From contig JAALGZ010000026.1 in the NCBI GenBank assembly GCA_015227615.1, forward strand, positions 62,001 to 126,000: DNA of 64,000 nt. Reading direction: 5' to 3'. The notes under the pieces are model-generated. The model was given only the letters and a program-made list of their open reading frames with translations, searched no databases and was not told the origin of the DNA. Of this stretch, positions 58,361 through 64,000 are shown piece by piece; position 1 is the stretch's first letter, and every line of letters starts with the position of its first letter. The DNA is from Labyrinthula sp. Ha (taxonomy: Eukaryota > Sar > Bigyra > Labyrinthulida > Labyrinthulaceae). Made by a program: the position numbers and the translations under genes.

Positions 58361-59224
58361 CTATTGAACTGTTCTTGATGGTTGGGTTTGAGTATTTTTT
58401 CTTCTTCCATGCATAAATCTTCCTACAAAACTTCCAGAAGGCATATCTTTTTTGGTATCATTTGTATTAGGTTTTTGTGGAAGCAGATCTAAATGAAAGT
58501 TATGTGATTCATTTTGGTTGAATGAATCGTTTCCAAACTTTTCAAGTGACAAATCTGCAAATGGGTTTTCAATGTCCGCTTCATCCACTCGATTAAACTT
58601 CCGTAAGCTAATTTTCACCACACTTTCAGGCGTTCTAAAGAACTCACAGTTCTCAACATTTTCGTTTTCTAGTTCCTCTTCTTTACTTTCTTCCTTTTGT
58701 CTTGAAATGTATTTTTCTTTTTGACCAAGCATTCGGGCAGAAAAATTGTGAAACTTTGTAAAAAAGGAAAAGCTAAAATGCGCAGGATTTACAAAGCTTT
58801 TGTCTTTTTCGTGTGGTGTGTCGGTGTTTCTCGAGTGCAGTCGATGTCGATGTGGGGAGCCAGACTTGCTTTCCATCTGAGGTGCTGGCAGTGCGGAGAG
58901 TCTTTTCCTAGCCATGTCGACATCCTCGTCACCAATATGCGGATCAAACTCCATTTTATTGAGTTTTCTAATCCTGTGCAAGTAAATTAAATAACTCACA
59001 ACAACTACTGTCAAAAAGACAACAACCGCAAAACTTGTCGTACCCACCAAACCCCAAGCCCAAATTGGCATTCCTTTCAGTTGTCGAGGACCCTCTTCTT
59101 CAGAGACAAACCAAAAGTGATTTTCCATTTCTTTTTCGTGTTCTTTGTGTCTGTACAGTTTAACTTGTGGTCTTATTATGTCTCTTCTTTGTTTGTCTCT
59201 TCTTGTCTTAACGGCTACATGCAT
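58361..59224 (-). CDS. Single-pass membrane protein with long cytoplasmic tail, unidentified
   Basis: From the first ATG (MHVAVKTRRDKQRRD) it has 287 aa; the frame is open to a GTG at 59263. One strong hydrophobic segment at about residues 53-80 (IWAWGLVGTTSFAVVVFLTV...) is followed directly by basic residues (HRIRKLNK), so the C-terminal 200 residues should be cytoplasmic. That tail is Ser/Glu/Lys-rich, mostly low-complexity, with ENPFADLSLEKF and a basic C-terminus (GRRKNTQTQPSRTVQ). The short, basic part before the membrane segment has no signal peptide, so earlier exons could be missing: the ATG is preceded by a TTTAG that could be an intron end. I do not recognise the family. Stop TAG. 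Confidence 0.65.
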   Translation of the reverse strand: MHVAVKTRRDKQRRDIIRPQVKLYRHKEHEKEMENHFWFVSEEEGPRQLKGMPIWAWGLVGTTSFAVVVFLTVVVVSYLIYLHRIRKLNKMEFDPHIGDEDVDMARKRLSALPAPQMESKSGSPHRHRLHSRNTDTPHEKDKSFVNPAHFSFSFFTKFHNFSARMLGQKEKYISRQKEESKEEELENENVENCEFFRTPESVVKISLRKFNRVDEADIENPFADLSLEKFGNDSFNQNESHNFHLDLLPQKPNTNDTKKDMPSGSFVGRFMHGRRKNTQTQPSRTVQ

Positions 59225-59263
59225 TCTAAAGTCCCGTTTGATACACCCGGAAATTTGGTACAC

Positions 59264-60419
59264 AAATTGGAGAAAAAATACTGGGGATACGATGTGTACG
59301 GAGATTGATTCAAGTACATGTTTATTCTGTACATATAGTATAACTTATAGTCCTAGTTGGATTTCTTCGACTTAAGAACAATCCACAAAAGTCACAATGT
59401 AACAAAAAAAAAACAATATATTGTTAGTACTAAAGTATATTATTAGATAACCACAGTCCCCTTGCTAAATATGTTCAACCAAACTACAAAGCAATAACGG
59501 TTTTAACTTTAAAGTACAAGTATTTCATTTCGAAGTTCTAAACACACAATACACCTTCTCCTTGTGGCACTCAGTTGAATTATATACATATTGTATTTAA
59601 CAAAGAATAACTCGAATTCCCAGGGAAATAACGCTTTTCTACCTTAGTTAGATCCGATCATAATTGTCATCTTATTTACAAGTCCGGCAAGTTCTTTCTA
59701 GCAATCTCACTTGGCTAATGCTTCCCATCTCTAACTTGTTTATTGATAAACTACCAATGTACCTCTTAAAGATACTTGTGAGATTTGATCGTCTTGTGTG
59801 ATGAAATCAAAGGACTTAAGCAAAAACTGTTACAGTTTCGCGGGTTTTCAACTAAACTAACATACCATTTTGAAAGAGAGATTCATTCATGGAGTCTCTA
59901 TTACTGCGTTTAACCTTCAGTTGAAAACACAGAGCGATAGCATTCTCTTTGATGAGTTGGAGTGAAGTAACTGGGATAAATAAAAATGACACTCTTTCTT
60001 TTAATCTTACCCCGCATAATGTTTATAGATCTATGGGATCTTAGTTTTGCTCTTTACAGTACATGCCTATTTACTCGATTCAAAAATATCAAGACTTGAC
60101 ACTCAGTCAGTAACTTACAGTCCTGGAAATGCTATAATCCTTGCAATATTTTAGTTGCAGTTTCTGAAGCATAGTCTTACCTATTACCATAGCTTGTTGT
60201 AGTTTCGAGAGTCCTAAGTTATTATAGCGTGGAATAAATGCAACTAGCCGACTGTATATGAGCGTGTTCAGACTCATTGCAAACCCAGCTTCATACAAGT
60301 CATACTCTTAAGATTCTACGAGGAGTACTAGCTCATTGGTGATATTATGGACAAAGTGACAATGTTATGAGAAGACCTTTAAGATAACGTCCCAAATCTA
60401 GATGTCACCCTATTGAATC
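59264..60419. other. No recognisable gene
   Basis: AT-rich spacer between the membrane protein gene and the LINE-like remains. No motif or RNA gene seen. Confidence 0.5.
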
Positions 60420-63400
60420 TCCAGCCTCTGTAAATCTGCGTGAAGATGAAGCAAACTCCAGTTCTTTCGATCTACGTACATGGTCTCACTCAAAATTCCC
60501 AAGTACACTGGAACAACCCTTCTTTTCAACATCTGTACCGCCCTTTTTACAAACCTAAGAGCCTGGAAGGAAACGCCTGGAAAATACCACGCAAAAAATG
60601 AAACTGTTAACCAGAGTAAGAAATTGAAATGGTTCTTCACGGAGACCACGAAACAATTTATTGCCTCCACTACCTTCGCGGCGCATCAGTTGGCATCATG
60701 TCTTACTTGTGACTTCGAAGCCGGTGGTAGGATCCTTGTTTCCAATTTTCCCGTCGGACAAGAAATCCTAACATTAGTGAATGTCAAAGCCCCACATGCT
60801 TGATATGGACCTAAACACTGCAAAAATTTTTAAAGCTGCAAGTCGAAGAAATAGAAAAGACACACAAGAGGCATCAGCTAGTATCTATGAGGGTGTTAAC
60901 GTCTAAATTGATAGAACCTTAAAATCTAACGGACATAATCAATGTTTAGCTAGCAGATCTAGCGTAAATGGGAAGATCTTGATTGACATTCTACTTTAGT
61001 ACAGCCTGCAAGAAATAAATTCTCGATTTAAAATAGAAAATAGTGGATCCAAGAAGCATGGAAAATATTTTTCAGAAGACGGTGCTAACAATTGATCAGG
61101 ACTTAGCTTCTTAGTAACCAATATACTTAAGCTTCTAAGAAAGTGCAGAACGATTGGATCTTTTAGCAGAATAAATAACACGACATGATACTATGACATC
61201 AAAATATAACCAAAGACCCTCGATAGTTATATGATGCCTTCCCGTAGGAAGTAAAAATAGAATACATATCAAACCCAATAAAATTGAGGTCTTGGCTTTT
61301 CGATCTAAAGCTCCTTAAGAAACGAAGGGAAATACGTTAGACCATTGCTCAATTTTATATCAAAAATTCTTCAGACTCACCAAGGAGCTGATGCAGATAA
61401 TTGTACATAGAACAGAGAGACCGAACTGCAGAAGTTTCAAATTAAAACAAACAACTCTTCTTCCGAAATAAAGGAGCAAAAAGTGGAGGGAATTGAGCTA
61501 GAAGAAGCGAAAATATATACCAAATGGCACTCGCGGCGCAGCTCTCAATTTTTGGTACGACGTGGCGGATAAAATATACCCAGAAATACCGCTGAAACTG
61601 GAGATACTAACAGCACAAAAGTTTATGGGATAACTAGGATGCTGGGTAAAGAGAAATTTACATTGTAGAAACTTGCTAAAGACAGCAACTGTAATACAAT
61701 CAAAATGGTGGAATAGTAAAACTATTCTGGCAACATAAAGTTTTGAACCAAAAATTTTAGCGACTTACCGACAAGAGAATAAAACAAGAAGTAATGAATG
61801 TCGCCCTTGAGTAAGGAAAGTACAAACACATTAAATAATGAGGTATCATCACACTAGGAATAACTCTGGAACAAATTCGATCTGCTCTCAGAAGATGAGA
61901 ACTAAGAAAATTTGAAGGAATGTTATTCAAGACGAAAGACCGGAGAATTAAAAAGTGTTTCTAAACAATAACTCCGGGAATTGAACATTTTCAGAACATA
62001 CAAACTTGTGGAAAACATGAAGAAAGACGCTGCACCGGAGTGGTCTCTTCTTCTTACAAAGGCAAAACTCAACATGTAATCCAGGAAATGTATATCCTAT
62101 GACTGTTTTGATACCACCTTCGAGCCCTGGGCAAATGTTTTCGACCAAAAACTATAGATGCTCATAGACGAACTTATATCGCATCAACCAGACTTTTAGA
62201 GACGGAAGTAGACACTTCATAAAAATATAGCTATTAAGAAGGATTATTTGCAAGAATGTTGAAAAGAACCTGGACTTTGGGATAATTCTAATTGGGTCCA
62301 AAAAAATTGCGAATATGTTTCATATATTATTTTCTAAGTAGCACTTTTGTGACATATTATCCCTAAAAGTTTATTAAAGAAGACAAAGTAACCTTTAAGA
62401 CTAACAAAGGCTAATGGTTTTCATACAGACTGCAACTCAGCATATGTAAAGATAAATGGGATGCTATGCACGCGAACTCATGATCACCGTGTCTGTTTAT
62501 CGTAGTCTTTGAGGACATTTTTTCTAGCCTAGAAATATTGCATAAAAACATCCATCTTGATGATTAAGTTGATCAACTGCTAACTTCTGCGGATGACATG
62601 ACTGCATTGTCTCAATATGAATATCAATCTAGTAGCTTCATCCAGCAGCTTGTAAAGCTTTCAGATGCAAATAATCTTCAATTCAACCCAAAAAACGACA
62701 AGAACAATCAAGACATAAACAAACAATGATGATTGGCTCAATTCCATATAAAGTTATCGATAAGATCATCAAAATTAATTACTGTGAATATTTGGACTGT
62801 CCTTAAAAGATAGTAATACAAGTGTCACAAAGGCTTCAAGCTTTGAAAACAAGATGAGAACCGATCAGGAGTAGGTGAAAGAGTGGTTATATACATCAGG
62901 ATCTACATTATGAAACTCTCGAGGGAATCTTCGCCCAAAATATAACTGAAATTATTAAAAATCGAAGATGAACTATTTTTAAATATCTTAGAACCGTCTT
63001 TTCTTTTGGCGGGTTATCGATAAAGAATGTACTAAGTAAGATTCAATGAATGAAAGATATACTTGGGTATTATCATAGCCCAGCTAGATCCAGGTTCATA
63101 TAACAATATGTGAAACTCAATATTGCAAGGCCAATGGCTCTTGTCCTGTCTATCTACATTATATAGAACTAGGATATGGCGGATTCAATAAATATTCAAC
63201 TAAGACAACTTTCCGATCTAGTCAAGAAACACGTAGAGAACATCAACCACAAAAGGTTTTCAGGAAACGATCACACCCTTCAGGTTGATAAAATCGCAAA
63301 GGAAAGAATTAGAAGTACATCTAAGATAACACAAGGGATGACAAATACCTGGTGGTACAAAGAAATGACACCTTCAATCAAAACTTGCACATAACTAGAA

Positions 63401-63600
63401 GAGTAAGAACAACAGAAGTGCTCGTCGTATTGGAACTAGCACAACTCTTGCACGAGTCAACTATACAATCCCTGGGGCCCGAGATTTTAATTCCAAGGAG
63501 GTTAATCTGCCTAGATAATTTATCTAAAATGTGTAACAATCTTCTGGTACCCTTAAGAGCCAACTACGGCTTTATCAAGGAGAGGTCTGATAAGCCCATC
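60420..63600 (+). mobile_element. Heavily decayed LINE-like (non-LTR) retrotransposon
   Basis: Plus strand, broken into many pieces. At about 60480-60800 an open stretch ends with KLKWFFTETTKQFIA... and then AGGRILVSNFPVGQEILTLVNVKAPH, the pattern of the GR-x-L...LVNVYAP strands of LINE apurinic-type endonucleases. At about 62430-62700 the frames read AYVKINGM, then VFEDIFSSLEI, then SADDMTALSQ and QQLVKLSDANNLQFNPKN, matching the reverse-transcriptase palm with its (F/Y)ADD motif and the following N-x2-K region. Later pieces (LSLKDSNTSVTKA, FSFGGLSIKNVL) fit the sequence after the RT domain. There are no clear ends, no long A tail and no target duplication. Many stops and frame changes show that it is old. 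The exact clade is not decidable by eye. Confidence 0.62.
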
Positions 63601-64000
63601 CTATGAACATGGCTATGTAAACTGGATCCTAAACTCAAGAATCCCTGTCTCTCAAGAAATATATATGAAATACCTGCGACATGATCGTGCCCCATTACTG
63701 GTTCAAAATTTTGCATCAGAGCTGACAAAGGGTAAGAATAAGATGGCAACAAAGAGACAAAACACCTATAAAACATCTTCATTGAACGAAACAAACTAGG
63801 AAGATGCGGAGAACAGAGTCATAAACCCACATTCAACCTATGAAACATCTGTCTGAGCTCATAAGAAATAACAAAGCCTATCTTTAGGAAATCAATCACG
63901 TAACAGAATACAGGATTTAACAGGAAGAATAGGGAAGGCAGCTAGACAACTAAGCTCGTCGGAAAACACTTGAAATTTATACCTTTATCTCTCAATCGTC
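63601..64000. other. Window edge, possibly more of the LINE-like remains
   Basis: Short open stretches on both strands, no motif. The element may continue beyond the window. Confidence 0.35.

Overview
The window is nuclear DNA from an AT-rich, probably unicellular eukaryote that I cannot place. The eukaryotic gene families are a NatB auxiliary subunit, a type II pantothenate kinase, an ADAM-type membrane metalloprotease, a Roco GTPase and a ZIP metal transporter. The confirmed introns are very small: three GT-AG introns of 28, 29 and 29 nt with the shared form GTAYTT...YTAG. Stop codons are mostly TAA and TAG. Coding density is low, and long stretches contain nothing recognisable.

Layout. 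1-11.1 kb has no intact gene; a decayed coding-like stretch lies on the minus strand at about 8.7-9.8 kb. 11.1-15.7 kb holds a 128-aa protein, a convergent single-pass membrane protein and the NatB auxiliary subunit NAA25. 20.2-24.2 kb holds an ADAM-like protease and a convergent Roc-COR GTPase. 24.2-32.1 kb has no intact gene; an unidentified coding-like remnant lies at 25.7-26.2 kb. 32.2-35.5 kb holds two members of a membrane-anchored SRPBCC family (one only a fragment) and a damaged, intron-bearing pantothenate kinase. 35.69-40.14 kb is a complete-looking Mutator-like DNA transposon (MULE) with 9-bp target duplications. It sits directly in front of the first of two near-identical methyltransferase genes (40.2 and 48.4 kb). 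49.7-50.9 kb encodes a four-repeat protein. 54.9-59.2 kb holds two more SRPBCC-membrane genes, a ZIP transporter and a single-pass membrane protein. 60.4-63.6 kb is a heavily decayed LINE-like retrotransposon.

The genes do not form one obvious pathway. The most unusual host feature is the SRPBCC-membrane family: three full-length copies and one fossil, all on the minus strand in two places. The best-supported structural find is the MULE, with its palindromic terminal repeats, a regularly spaced subterminal array, a decayed transposase and a strongly strand-biased repeat tract. Several apparently valid start codons further upstream are near-cognate (TTG/GTG); I chose the first plausible ATG in those genes and say so in each entry.
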